Shown piece by piece: positions 36,205 through 44,836 of a stretch of DNA of 60,105 bases (position 1 is its first letter; each line of letters opens with the position of its first letter). Made by a program: the position numbers and the translations under genes. A model generated the notes under the pieces. It worked only from the letters and a program-made list of their open reading frames with translations, was not told where the DNA came from and did no database searches. Source of the stretch: Shewanella olleyana (lineage in GTDB: Bacteria; Pseudomonadota; Gammaproteobacteria; Enterobacterales; Shewanellaceae); assembly GCF_023283825.1 (NCBI RefSeq), contig NZ_JAKILD010000026.1:1-60105 (forward strand). Direction: 5' to 3'.

Positions 36205-36227
36205 TCGAAATGTGGTTTACCACAATA
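36205..36227. promoter_or_regulatory. Operator 2 of the psr promoter (identical copy)
   Basis: An exact 23-bp copy of the element at 36111-36133, with the dyad TGTGGTTTACCACA at 36211-36224. The 94-bp offset is close to nine helical turns, so both copies face the same side of the DNA. It lies about 130 bp before psrA. Confidence 0.65.
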
Positions 36228-36358
36228 TTCAATTGACTCCTCCTGTTTGAGAATGATGAAAACCTTAGAACTACTTAACCGCGATGCAATTCAGTTTATT
36301 GGATTGAAAGTACGTCGATTAAGGATCTTGGGAATCGTTGTCAATTGGGAGAAGTACC

Positions 36359-38635
36359 ATGAAACTAGATCGGCGAACCTTTATCAAAGGCGCAGGAGCA
36401 GGCACCGCAGGTTGTGCATTGGCTGCGCTGCCAGGCTCGATTGCTGCGTTAGGCAGTGTCACTGTCCAAGGAAGTGAAGAGTCTGTGGCGAGCAGCTGCG
36501 AAATGTGCTCTACACGTTGTCCTATTTCTGCCCGTGTCGTTAACGGCAAAAACGTGTCTATCTTAGGTAACAAAAATGCCAAATCATTCGGTGGCGCTGT
36601 GTGTGCTCGCGGTGGTGCAGGTCATAGTTTACTTTACGATAAGCAGCGTATTGTTAAGCCGCTTAAACGAGTGGGTGAACGCGGCGAAGGCAAGTGGGCT
36701 GAAATTGAGTGGGATGAAGCTTATAGTCTGATTGCTGAAAATCTCAATAAAATTAAAGCTAAGCATGGCGCAGAGTCGGTAGCATTCTCATCAAAATCTG
36801 GTTCTCTTGAAGGTCATCTTTTTCATCTTGCTAAAACCTTTGGTAGCCCTAATACCTTTACTCATGCATCAACCTGTCCAGCGGGTTATGTGGTTGCAGC
36901 CAAAGCCATATTCGGCGGCAAGATTAAACGCGATTTAAGCAACTCAAAGTACATCATCAACTTCGGCCATAACTTGTATGAAGGCATCAACATGTCTGAA
37001 ACTCGCGGCATGATGAACGCCCAAATGGAAAAAGGCGCCAAGCTAGTGGTATTTGAACCACGCTTTTCTATCGTGGCAGACAAAGCTGACGAATGGTACG
37101 CCATTAAACCCGGTACCGATGTCGCGGTTGCTTTAGCTATGTGTCACACGCTTATTGCTGATGACTTATACGATAAAGACTTTGTAGCGCGTTACGTTGA
37201 AGGCTTTGATGAGTTTGCTAAAGAAGTTAAAAACTACACCCCTGAATGGGCTGAAGCCATCAGTGATGTACCTGCTGAAGATATCCGCCGCATTACTCAC
37301 GAATATGCCGCCGCAGCGCCTCATGCGTTAGTGGATTTCGGTCACCGTGCTTCATTCACCACTGAAGAGTTTGAAATGCGCCGCGCTTTATATGCTGCCA
37401 ACGTATTAGTGGGCAATATTGAGCGAAAAGGCGGATTGTATTTCGGTAAAAAAGCATCGAAATATAATAAGTTTGCTGGCGAAAGTGTAGCGCCTACGCT
37501 GTCTAAACCAGGGGTTAAAAATCTGCCAAAAATTGATGCTAAACGCATTGATATGGTGGATGAACAGTACTCATTGTTATGGTCATCTGGCGGCGTTTAT
37601 CAAAGCATACTAGACGCGACACTTAATGCTGTTCCTTATCAGCTTCATGGCTGGGTGATGAGCCGTACGAATCCAATGCAAACCATGACAGATAGAGCGC
37701 GTATTGTTGAGTCGATGCAGAAACTGGATTTCGTTGTGGCCTGTGATTTATACATCACTGAAAGTGCAGCTTATGCCGATGTGTTCCTTCCTGAATCGAC
37801 TTACCTTGAACGTGATGAAGAGATCAAAGATAAGTCAGGTAAAAACCCAGCTTACTATGTACGTCAACGCGTGGTCGATACTATTGGTGACACTAAGCCT
37901 AGCTGGCAAATTTGGAAAGACGTCGCAGACAAGTTAGGACAAGGCGAGTATTTCCCTTGGGATAACATGCAAACCTTACAAATGTTCCAAGTGAACAAAG
38001 ACGTTAAATTATTAGACAAGATTAAGCGTGATGGTTGGGTTAGCTACGGTAAACCGTTAATGCTGCGCGAACCAAGCATGGTCAATACCTTTGTGTCTGA
38101 ATACCCCAATGCTATTACCCCTGATGAAGATGCCACTTATGCCAGTCATATGAGCTTTAAAACGCCGTCAGGAAAAATTGAATTAAGCTCGAGCAAAGTA
38201 GAGAAAATGGCACCAGGTCGCGGAGTGATTAAATACCGCGAAGTGAATATGAAAAAAGCCGACGAGCTGTTTTTCATCCAAGGTAAAGTGGCGGTTCACA
38301 CCAATGGTGCAACCCAAAATGTACCAATGCTTGCCAACTTGATGTCTGATAACGCCCTATGGATCCATCCTATTACCGCAGGGCTAATGGGTATTTCTAG
38401 CGGCGATAAAATTCGCATTTATAACGATACAGGTAGTGAAGAGGGTCATGCTCTGGTTACGCCAGGTATTCGTCCTGACACTGTATTTGCTTATATGGGC
38501 TGCGGTTCCAAAAACAAAGAGCTTGCACGTGCTACCGGTAAAGGTATTCATTGCGGCAACTTACTTCCTCACGTTACGTCTCCGGTTACAGGTATGAACT
38601 TACATACAACCGGCGTCAAAATAGCCAAGATTTAA
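36359..38635 (+). CDS. psrA: Thiosulfate/polysulfide reductase catalytic subunit (molybdopterin)
   Basis: A 758-residue periplasmic molybdoenzyme that reduces thiosulfate or polysulfide in anaerobic respiration. A Tat signal (DRRTFIKGAG, residues 4-13) leads it; Cys47, Cys50, Cys54 and Cys82 bind a [4Fe-4S] cluster, and Cys173 in ASTCPAGY is the expected molybdenum ligand. Molybdopterin and dinucleotide-binding domains follow (NPMQTMTDRARIVESM, TPSGKIELSS, GMNLHTTGVKI). The frame is open from a TTG at 36338, but ATG 36359 has GGGAGA upstream and starts the Tat signal. Length equals Salmonella PhsA. Substrate choice between thiosulfate and polysulfide is not decided by sequence. Confidence 0.92.
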   Translation: MKLDRRTFIKGAGAGTAGCALAALPGSIAALGSVTVQGSEESVASSCEMCSTRCPISARVVNGKNVSILGNKNAKSFGGAVCARGGAGHSLLYDKQRIVKPLKRVGERGEGKWAEIEWDEAYSLIAENLNKIKAKHGAESVAFSSKSGSLEGHLFHLAKTFGSPNTFTHASTCPAGYVVAAKAIFGGKIKRDLSNSKYIINFGHNLYEGINMSETRGMMNAQMEKGAKLVVFEPRFSIVADKADEWYAIKPGTDVAVALAMCHTLIADDLYDKDFVARYVEGFDEFAKEVKNYTPEWAEAISDVPAEDIRRITHEYAAAAPHALVDFGHRASFTTEEFEMRRALYAANVLVGNIERKGGLYFGKKASKYNKFAGESVAPTLSKPGVKNLPKIDAKRIDMVDEQYSLLWSSGGVYQSILDATLNAVPYQLHGWVMSRTNPMQTMTDRARIVESMQKLDFVVACDLYITESAAYADVFLPESTYLERDEEIKDKSGKNPAYYVRQRVVDTIGDTKPSWQIWKDVADKLGQGEYFPWDNMQTLQMFQVNKDVKLLDKIKRDGWVSYGKPLMLREPSMVNTFVSEYPNAITPDEDATYASHMSFKTPSGKIELSSSKVEKMAPGRGVIKYREVNMKKADELFFIQGKVAVHTNGATQNVPMLANLMSDNALWIHPITAGLMGISSGDKIRIYNDTGSEEGHALVTPGIRPDTVFAYMGCGSKNKELARATGKGIHCGNLLPHVTSPVTGMNLHTTGVKIAKI

Positions 38636-38647
38636 TCGGAGTTCATT

Positions 38648-39220
38648 ATGACTAAACGTTATGTCCTTGTGCACGATGAAAACAAGTGCATTGGCTGCCA
38701 AGCGTGTAATGTCGCTTGTCGCAGTGAAAATAATGTCCCTGAGTCGGTGACCCGAATTCAGGTACGAATCGAAGGGCCTTATGGCAATTTTCCAAACCTT
38801 CATTTTAAATACAATCGCGTGTCGTGTGAGCAGTGTGAAGACGCACCTTGTGTCAAAGTGTGCCCAACAGGAGCGGCTTACGTTAATGATGATGGCATTG
38901 TGTCTATCAATGAAAAGAAATGCGTAGGTTGCCTATATTGTATCGCTGCATGTCCCTACAAAGTGCGCTTTATTAACCCTGAAACTCGTGTACCTGATAA
39001 GTGTGATTTCTGTAAAGAAAGCCGCTTAGCCCGTGGGGAAGACCCTGCTTGTGTCGCAGTGTGTCCTACTCAAGCGTTGGCCTTTGGTGATGCCAATGAT
39101 TTAACTTCAGAAGTGAGCCAATTACTGGACTCCAAGAATCATTACCAACATAAAGTGAACTTAGGCACAAAGCCAAGGGTTTACCGTATTCCTAGCCGTA
39201 AAGGAGGGATCAAAGTATGA
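38648..39220 (+). CDS. psrB: Thiosulfate/polysulfide reductase iron-sulfur subunit
   Basis: A 190-residue ferredoxin-like protein with four cysteine clusters: CIGCQACNVAC, CEQCEDAPCVKVC, CVGCLYCIAAC and CDFCKESRLARG...CVAVC, so four [4Fe-4S] centres as in PsrB/PhsB/DmsB. It carries electrons from the membrane subunit PsrC to PsrA. It has no signal peptide and is presumably exported together with PsrA by the Tat system. It starts 12 bp after psrA and overlaps psrC by four bases. Confidence 0.94.
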   Translation: MTKRYVLVHDENKCIGCQACNVACRSENNVPESVTRIQVRIEGPYGNFPNLHFKYNRVSCEQCEDAPCVKVCPTGAAYVNDDGIVSINEKKCVGCLYCIAACPYKVRFINPETRVPDKCDFCKESRLARGEDPACVAVCPTQALAFGDANDLTSEVSQLLDSKNHYQHKVNLGTKPRVYRIPSRKGGIKV

Positions 39221-40164
39221 ATAATATCTGGGGCTCAATGGAGCAATACGATCCAGTTGTCTGGAACTGGATAATCGCTGTTTATTTATTTATGGCAGGT
39301 CTATCTGCTGGTTCTATGATGGTGGCTATCGGGCTTAAATGGTATAGACAAAGTCGTGGCTTGCCCACTGAAGGCTTACCCGTTATCAAGGCCGCAGCCG
39401 TTGTTGGACCGATATCTATTTGTGTCGGTATGGCGCTGTTAATGCTTGATTTGACTAAGCCATTTGAGTTTTACCATATTCTACTGAATTACAACTTTAC
39501 TTCGGTAATGGCTTGGGGGGTGTTAGCGTTATTGTTTTATATCCCTCTGGTGTTTGTATTTTCCGGTTTGATATTTGAAAAGCAATTACTCAAATATGCC
39601 CCTTGGTTATCAGGTGTGGTTAACATTTGTCGTAAACTTGAGAATAGTCTGAACAAACTGATTTTTGTACTGGCTATAGGCGTCGGGATTTACACCGGCT
39701 TCTTACTTTCAGCATTGATTAGCTATCCGATTTTGAATACGGCAGTATTACCTGCATTGTTCTTGGCATCAGCATTGTCGGTCGGTTCAGCAGGTAATGT
39801 TTTAGTGGCAACTTTGTTTTTCAGTAAGAAAGAATCTGACTGCATTGAACAAGTTCACCGCATTGAATATCCAGTGGCCTTTAACGAAGCCTTATGTTTA
39901 GTCTTATTGTTTGTTGGACTTAACTTTTCAGGCCCAGCGGCACAAGCGGCAACAGCGGCGATTACCACAGGTACGTGGGCGAGTGTATTTTGGATAGGGG
40001 TTGTTGGCTTAGGCTTAGTGGTACCAGTACTGGCTAGCACAATATCACCTAAGTCATGGCGCCATACTAAAGGCTTCTTGGTCACAGTATCGTGTAGCAC
40101 TATTCTTGGTGTATTGGCACTTAGACACTTCGTGGTATACGCAGGCCAGAGTTATATCAGCTAG
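39217..40164 (+). CDS. psrC: Thiosulfate/polysulfide reductase membrane subunit (NrfD family)
   Basis: A 315-residue integral membrane protein with about eight to nine helices, starting with WNWIIAVYLFMAGLSAGSMM, the NrfD/PsrC signature. It oxidises menaquinol without haem and delivers electrons to PsrB. Its NrfD type distinguishes this operon from Salmonella phsABC, whose third subunit is a cytochrome b, so psr naming is preferred. It is translationally coupled to psrB and followed by a strong terminator. Confidence 0.93.
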   Translation: MNNIWGSMEQYDPVVWNWIIAVYLFMAGLSAGSMMVAIGLKWYRQSRGLPTEGLPVIKAAAVVGPISICVGMALLMLDLTKPFEFYHILLNYNFTSVMAWGVLALLFYIPLVFVFSGLIFEKQLLKYAPWLSGVVNICRKLENSLNKLIFVLAIGVGIYTGFLLSALISYPILNTAVLPALFLASALSVGSAGNVLVATLFFSKKESDCIEQVHRIEYPVAFNEALCLVLLFVGLNFSGPAAQAATAAITTGTWASVFWIGVVGLGLVVPVLASTISPKSWRHTKGFLVTVSCSTILGVLALRHFVVYAGQSYIS

Positions 40165-40206
40165 CTTGCTCAAAAAATAGATGAGTTTGATATAAATCAG
40201 ACGCAA

Positions 40207-40244
40207 TAAAAAAGCCGCTTAACAGTAATGTTAAGCGGCTTTTA
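40207..40244 (+). terminator. Rho-independent terminator after psrC
   Basis: AAAAGCCGCTTAAC pairs with GTTAAGCGGCTTTT across a five- to six-base loop. Confidence 0.9.
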
Positions 40245-40344
40245 TTATTTAAAAACAGTCTGAAAGTTTGCGGTGCGATTTTATAGACGTTATTTCATTC
40301 ATTAAAAATCAATCCACTAAAATCCTTTCACTAAAAATGCTCCA

Positions 40345-40385
40345 TAAAAAATGCCGCTAACTCAATGGAGTTAACGGCATTTTTG
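40345..40385 (-). terminator. Rho-independent terminator after rho
   Basis: AAAAATGCCG-TAACTC and GAGTTA-CGGCATTTTT pair around AATG with one internal mismatch. It lies 21 bp past the rho stop and has T runs for either direction. Confidence 0.88.
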
Positions 40386-40405
40386 AATTTTGTTTTAAAA
40401 ACCTA

Positions 40406-41671
40406 TTAGCTCTTAGCGCGTTTCATTGCAGTGAAGAACTCATCGTTTGTTTTGGTCATTGCCAATTTATCGATAAGGAATTCCATACCGGTGACTTCAT
40501 CCATTGGATTAAGGATTTTACGTAAAATCCACATCTTCTGAAGTTCATCTGGCGTGGTAAGTTTTTCTTCACGACGCGTACCTGAGCGGTTGAAATCAAT
40601 CGCTGGGAAAACACGTTTTTCAGCTGCTTTACGAGAAAGGTGTAACTCTTGGTTACCTGTACCTTTAAATTCTTCGTAAATAACTTCATCCATTTTAGAA
40701 CCAGTATCAACTAGTGCTGTTGCGATAATAGTTAAGCTGCCGCCGTGTTCGATGTTACGAGCTGCACCGAAGAAACGCTTTGGACGATGAAGTGCGTTAG
40801 CATCAACACCACCGGTAAGAACTTTACCTGATGATGGGATTACTGTGTTGTATGCACGTGCTAGACGAGTGATTGAGTCTAATAAAATGACTACGTCTTT
40901 TTTGTGCTCAACTAAACGTTTGGCTTTTTCGATAACCATTTCTGCCACTTGAACGTGACGTGATGCTGGCTCATCGAAAGTAGAAGCAATAACTTCACCT
41001 TTAACCATGCGCTGCATTTCGGTTACTTCTTCAGGACGTTCGTCGATTAGCAATACCATTAACACCACTTCTGGGTTGTTATGGGTAATGCTTTGCGCCA
41101 TGTTTTGCAGTAGTAATGTTTTACCTGCTTTTGGCGGAGCAACGATCAAACCACGTTGACCTTTACCAATCGGAGAACATAAATCAAGAATACGTGAAGT
41201 GATGTCTTCAGTAGAACCGTTACCACGTTCCATACGCAGACGATCTTCAGCATGCAGTGGGGTAAGGTTTTCGAATAAGATTTTAGAACGAGAATTTTCA
41301 GGCTTGTCGAAGTTAACTTCGTTGACTTTTAGCAGAGCAAAATAGCGTTCACCGTCTTTTGGTGGGCGGATTTTACCAAAAATGGTATCACCGGTACGCA
41401 TATTGAAGCGTCTGATCTGGCTTGGTGAGACATAAATGTCATCTGGGCCAGCTAAATAAGAACCATCTGAACTTCTTAAAAATCCGAATCCATCTTGGAG
41501 GATTTCTAATACGCCGCCACCAAAGATATCTTCACCGCTTTTGGCGTGGGCTTTCAGAATGGAGAAAATGATGTCCTGCTTGCGAGCACGGGCCATATTT
41601 TCTAATTTCATGCTTTCTGCTAGTGAAACTAGGTCTGATATAGACGTGTCTTTTAATTCAGTTAAATTCAT
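40406..41671 (-). CDS. rho: Transcription termination factor Rho
   Basis: A 421-residue hexameric RNA helicase that ends transcription at rut sites. The N-terminal RNA-binding domain holds MNLTELK and DGFGFLRSSDGSYL; the ATPase domain has the Walker A APPKAGKTLLLQ, Walker B VVILLDSITRLARAYN, the Q-loop LTGGVDANALHRPKRFFGAARN and the R-loop segment GTGNQELHLSRK. It is close to identical in length with the E. coli protein (419). It follows trxA in the same direction with a 353-bp leader between them, as in E. coli. Confidence 0.98.
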   Translation of the reverse strand: MNLTELKDTSISDLVSLAESMKLENMARARKQDIIFSILKAHAKSGEDIFGGGVLEILQDGFGFLRSSDGSYLAGPDDIYVSPSQIRRFNMRTGDTIFGKIRPPKDGERYFALLKVNEVNFDKPENSRSKILFENLTPLHAEDRLRMERGNGSTEDITSRILDLCSPIGKGQRGLIVAPPKAGKTLLLQNMAQSITHNNPEVVLMVLLIDERPEEVTEMQRMVKGEVIASTFDEPASRHVQVAEMVIEKAKRLVEHKKDVVILLDSITRLARAYNTVIPSSGKVLTGGVDANALHRPKRFFGAARNIEHGGSLTIIATALVDTGSKMDEVIYEEFKGTGNQELHLSRKAAEKRVFPAIDFNRSGTRREEKLTTPDELQKMWILRKILNPMDEVTGMEFLIDKLAMTKTNDEFFTAMKRAKS

Positions 41672-42024
41672 GTTGGGGGTCTTGTATTACGCGACGATGC
41701 TTACCGCAATCAATCATAGGGTATAACAATATTGAAATGTGTGATTGATAAGCGAGTAGGAGTTTAGTTGGAAAATCTGCTGAATAAATTAGCACTATAT
41801 AGACTGCACGTCCAGAATTTTAGCGAAATAACGGCACAAATTGTTCACATATTGTGCCGATAATCACTATTCAAGCTTAAAATGCGCAGCTTTACCGTAT
41901 GGAGTGTCGGTTGAGTTAACTAAATATTGTTAGTTTATAAACAATATCGAGCTAACTGTGTTAGCTCCATATGAATAAAATTCAACTTTAAACCGATAAG
42001 CTGTGATTTTAATGAGAGGCTTGA
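41672..42024 (-). other. rho leader / trxA-rho intergenic region with three hairpins
   Basis: Three perfect inverted repeats occur: CGGCACAA/TTGTGCCG (41832-41859), ATATTGTT/AACAATAT (41924-41947) and GAGCTAAC-TGT-GTTAGCTC (41949-41967). None is followed by a clear T tract on the minus strand. In E. coli the rho leader takes part in autogenous termination; these structures may have a similar setting. No short leader peptide could be supported. Confidence 0.5.
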
Positions 42025-42351
42025 TTAAGCTTGTGCGTCAATGAACTCTTTTAATTGAGTCTTTGAAAGTGCACCTACTTTAGTAGCAACTAACTCGCCG
42101 CCTTTGAACATTAATAATGTAGGAATGCCACGTACGCCGTACTTAGCTGGTGATACATTATTTTGGTCAACGTTAAGTTTAGCTACAGTAATCTTACCTG
42201 CGTACTCTTCAGCTACGTCGTCTAAGATTGGGGCAATCATTTTACAAGGACCACACCATTCAGCCCAGAAGTCTACCAATACAGGCAATTCTGAGTTAAT
42301 GACGTCATTTTCGAAGCTGTCATCGCTTAGGTATACAATTTTATCGCTCAT
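42025..42351 (-). CDS. trxA: Thioredoxin 1
   Basis: A 108-residue thioredoxin that reduces protein disulfides in the cytoplasm. The active site is WCGPCK with Cys33 and Cys36; the cis-proline region is GIPTLLMF. The frame is open from 42375, but the usual N-terminus MSDKIVYLSD and the GGAG site place the start at ATG 42351. It is divergent from rhlB and lies upstream of rho, the conserved order. Confidence 0.97.
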   Translation of the reverse strand: MSDKIVYLSDDSFENDVINSELPVLVDFWAEWCGPCKMIAPILDDVAEEYAGKITVAKLNVDQNNVSPAKYGVRGIPTLLMFKGGELVATKVGALSKTQLKEFIDAQA

Positions 42352-42496
42352 GTAAATCTCCAGATTTGGCACCATTGCTAGTTTATTAATGGCTTACCAT
42401 GTATATTGGGGCGGTTAAATAGTTTTCAAGTAAACGTGTGGGCTATTTCAAACGATTGAGTCTTTTTTTGCAACACTTAACGAGTATGCTTGAGCT

Positions 42497-43795
42497 ATGA
42501 GCGAAACACATTTATCTACCCAAAAGTTTGCTGACTTCCCTTTGAAACCAGAGGTAATTCAGGCTTTAAACGAAAATGGCTTTGAATTTTGTACGCCAAT
42601 TCAGGCGTTATCTCTCCCCATTTTATTACAACAAAAAGATATTGCAGGTCAGGCACAAACAGGTACTGGCAAGACAATGGCTTTTTTAGTGGCTACCTTT
42701 AACCACCTTTTATCTGTTGCCGTACCAGAAGGGCGACAAATCAATCAGCCACGTTCAATTATCATGGCGCCGACTCGCGAATTAGCGATTCAGATTGCAA
42801 AAGATGCCAAATTACTAGAAAAACATACAGGCCTTAAAGTCGGTATCGTTTATGGCGGTGAAAGTTACGATGTACAGCGTCAAGTGCTTGATGCTGGTGT
42901 TGATATCTTAATTGGTACAACAGGCCGTATTATCGATTACGTTCGTCAAGGTGTGATCAGTCTGAACTCAATTCAGGCGGTAGTACTTGATGAAGCAGAT
43001 CGCATGTTTGATTTAGGTTTCATTAAAGACATTCGTTTCTTATTCAGACGTATGCCTGATGCTAAGTCACGTTTAAACATGCTTTATTCGGCAACCTTGT
43101 CGATGAAGGTGCAAGAGCTTGCTTACGATCATATGAATGATCCTGTAAAAGTCGAAATTGCCCCTGAGCAGAAAACGTCTAAGAACATTAAAGAAGAAAT
43201 CTTCTATCCATCAACAGAAGATAAAATGCGTCTGTTGTTGACCTTACTAGAAGAAGATTGGCCTGAAAAAGCCATTATTTTCTCAAATACCAAACACAGC
43301 TGTGAAAAGGTATGGTCATGGTTAGAAGGTGATGGTCATCGTGTTGGTTTACTGACGGGCGATGTGCCGCAAAAGAAACGTATTCGTATTCTTGAGCAAT
43401 TCACATCTGGCCAACTTGATTTGTTAGTGGCGACAGATGTTGCTGCACGTGGCTTGCATATTTCTGATGTATCTCATGTATATAACTATGATTTACCAGA
43501 TGACTGTGAAGATTACGTTCACCGTATTGGCCGTACTGGCCGTGCTGGTCAAAAAGGTGTGTCGGTTAGCTTTGCATGTGAAGAATATGCATTGAACTTA
43601 CCTGCAATTGAAACCTATATTCATCACTCAATTCCAGTGACGAATTATGACCGTGAAGCGTTACTTGAAGATTTACCGCCTCCAGTGCGTATTCATCGTA
43701 AACACCCAACGACTCGTGGTCGTGATGGTGCTAATCGTAACGGTGCACACCGCAGCGGTGGTCGTCCACCACAAAGGAATCGCAGACACTCGTAA
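42497..43795 (+). CDS. rhlB: DEAD-box RNA helicase RhlB
   Basis: A 432-residue helicase of the RNA degradosome. Motifs in order: Q motif FCTPIQALSLP, AQTGTGKT, PTRELAIQ, GTTGRIIDY, VLDEADRM, SAT, IIFSNTK, ATDVAARGLH and HRIGRTGRAG. The C-terminal tail (about 395-432) is rich in Arg, Gly and Asn, typical of RhlB. It is divergent from trxA. The stop is immediately followed by the start of the next gene. Confidence 0.96.
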   Translation: MSETHLSTQKFADFPLKPEVIQALNENGFEFCTPIQALSLPILLQQKDIAGQAQTGTGKTMAFLVATFNHLLSVAVPEGRQINQPRSIIMAPTRELAIQIAKDAKLLEKHTGLKVGIVYGGESYDVQRQVLDAGVDILIGTTGRIIDYVRQGVISLNSIQAVVLDEADRMFDLGFIKDIRFLFRRMPDAKSRLNMLYSATLSMKVQELAYDHMNDPVKVEIAPEQKTSKNIKEEIFYPSTEDKMRLLLTLLEEDWPEKAIIFSNTKHSCEKVWSWLEGDGHRVGLLTGDVPQKKRIRILEQFTSGQLDLLVATDVAARGLHISDVSHVYNYDLPDDCEDYVHRIGRTGRAGQKGVSVSFACEEYALNLPAIETYIHHSIPVTNYDREALLEDLPPPVRIHRKHPTTRGRDGANRNGAHRSGGRPPQRNRRHS

Positions 43796-44740
43796 ATGAC
43801 TGGTTCAGCTACATTACCTTGTTACGCCGCGATAACGCTTGGCTCAAATAGCTTTAATATGTTGGTTGCCCAAACATTGGATGGCCAACCAACGATTATT
43901 GCTAAATATAAGCAAAAAGTGCGTTTGGCTGAAGGTATTGGCGAGGATAATCGCTTAGCTGAAGATGTCTTGCAACGAGGTTTAGATTGCTTGCAGATGT
44001 TTGCTGATATGCTTGATAAGCATCAAGTATCTCAGCAATACGTCGCTGTTTTAGCAACAGCAACCCTACGCGTTATTTCTAATGCGGATGAATTTCATCA
44101 ACGTGCTTTACCCATCTTAGGTCATCCTATTGAGGTGATTAGCGGCCTGCGTGAAGCAGAGCTGATTTACCAAGGCATGGCAGCAACCACCCAAGGTAAT
44201 GGTCAGCGGCTGGTGATTGATATTGGCGGCGCGAGTACCGAGTTTATTATTGGTAATGGCAATGAAGTGCTATTTAAAACCAGTTTAGATTTTGGCTGCG
44301 TGCGCTTTAATCAGCAATTTTTCAATCAAGTCCCTTATCAAAATCATCACTTCAAACAAGCTAAAGCAGCTGTTTCAAATGCATTACTTCCCCATACTGA
44401 ATTATTGAGAGAACTTGGCTGGCAAGGGGTTGTGGGCGCTTCAGGTGCAGTACAATCCGTTGTGTCTGTGCTAAATCATCGCGAACTCTCTGAAATCATC
44501 ACTTTGAAAGTACTGTATCGTTTTCGCGATGAAGTATTAGTGCAAAAAAATGAGAGCTTACATCATATTCAGGGATTATCTGAAGAAAAAGCGCCAACGT
44601 TTGCATCAGGCATTGCCATTTTAATAGCCTTGTTTGAGCTATTGGATATTGAGTCGCTCAACTTATCAGGTGGGGCACTTCGTGAAGGGGTACTGCAAAT
44701 GCTGGCGGACAGAGTGGTTGCAGGTGAGCTAGGCAGTTAG
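43796..44740 (+). CDS. gppA: Short Ppx/GppA-family phosphatase
   Basis: A 314-residue protein covering only the two actin-like domains of exopolyphosphatase / pppGpp phosphohydrolase: ITLGSNSFNMLVAQ (first phosphate loop), ATATLRV, ISGLREAELIYQG, IDIGGASTEFIIG (second loop) and LSGGALREGVL. The C-terminal HD-like and extra domains of the roughly 500-residue E. coli GppA and Ppx are absent. The rhlB-gppA order is the same as in E. coli. Whether it prefers pppGpp or polyphosphate cannot be told. ATG directly follows the rhlB stop, so its ribosome site lies within rhlB. Confidence 0.9.
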   Translation: MTGSATLPCYAAITLGSNSFNMLVAQTLDGQPTIIAKYKQKVRLAEGIGEDNRLAEDVLQRGLDCLQMFADMLDKHQVSQQYVAVLATATLRVISNADEFHQRALPILGHPIEVISGLREAELIYQGMAATTQGNGQRLVIDIGGASTEFIIGNGNEVLFKTSLDFGCVRFNQQFFNQVPYQNHHFKQAKAAVSNALLPHTELLRELGWQGVVGASGAVQSVVSVLNHRELSEIITLKVLYRFRDEVLVQKNESLHHIQGLSEEKAPTFASGIAILIALFELLDIESLNLSGGALREGVLQMLADRVVAGELGS

Positions 44741-44772
44741 CTGTTAGCAGTTAAGATTGAAACAAGATAAAT

Positions 44773-44807
44773 AAAAACGGGAGACTCATATGAGTCTCCC
44801 GTTTTTT
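44773..44807. terminator. Bidirectional terminator between gppA and the thioredoxin-like gene
   Basis: AACGGGAGACTCA and TGAGTCTCCCGTT form a perfect stem around TA, with A and T runs outside. It can end both convergent transcripts. Confidence 0.92.
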
Positions 44808-44836
44808 ATGTCGCTTTATTACCGCTAAGACATGAA

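Larger units (their letters stand above)
35949..36358. other. Regulatory region between the sensor kinase and psrA
   Basis: About 410 bp without a gene. It holds the kinase terminator, a tandem operator-like pair at 36096-36133, an inverted repeat GGTTT-TTT-AAACC (36159-36171), a CRP site, a second identical operator and then about 130 bp of leader before psrA. Frames inside it lack ribosome sites. Confidence 0.7.
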
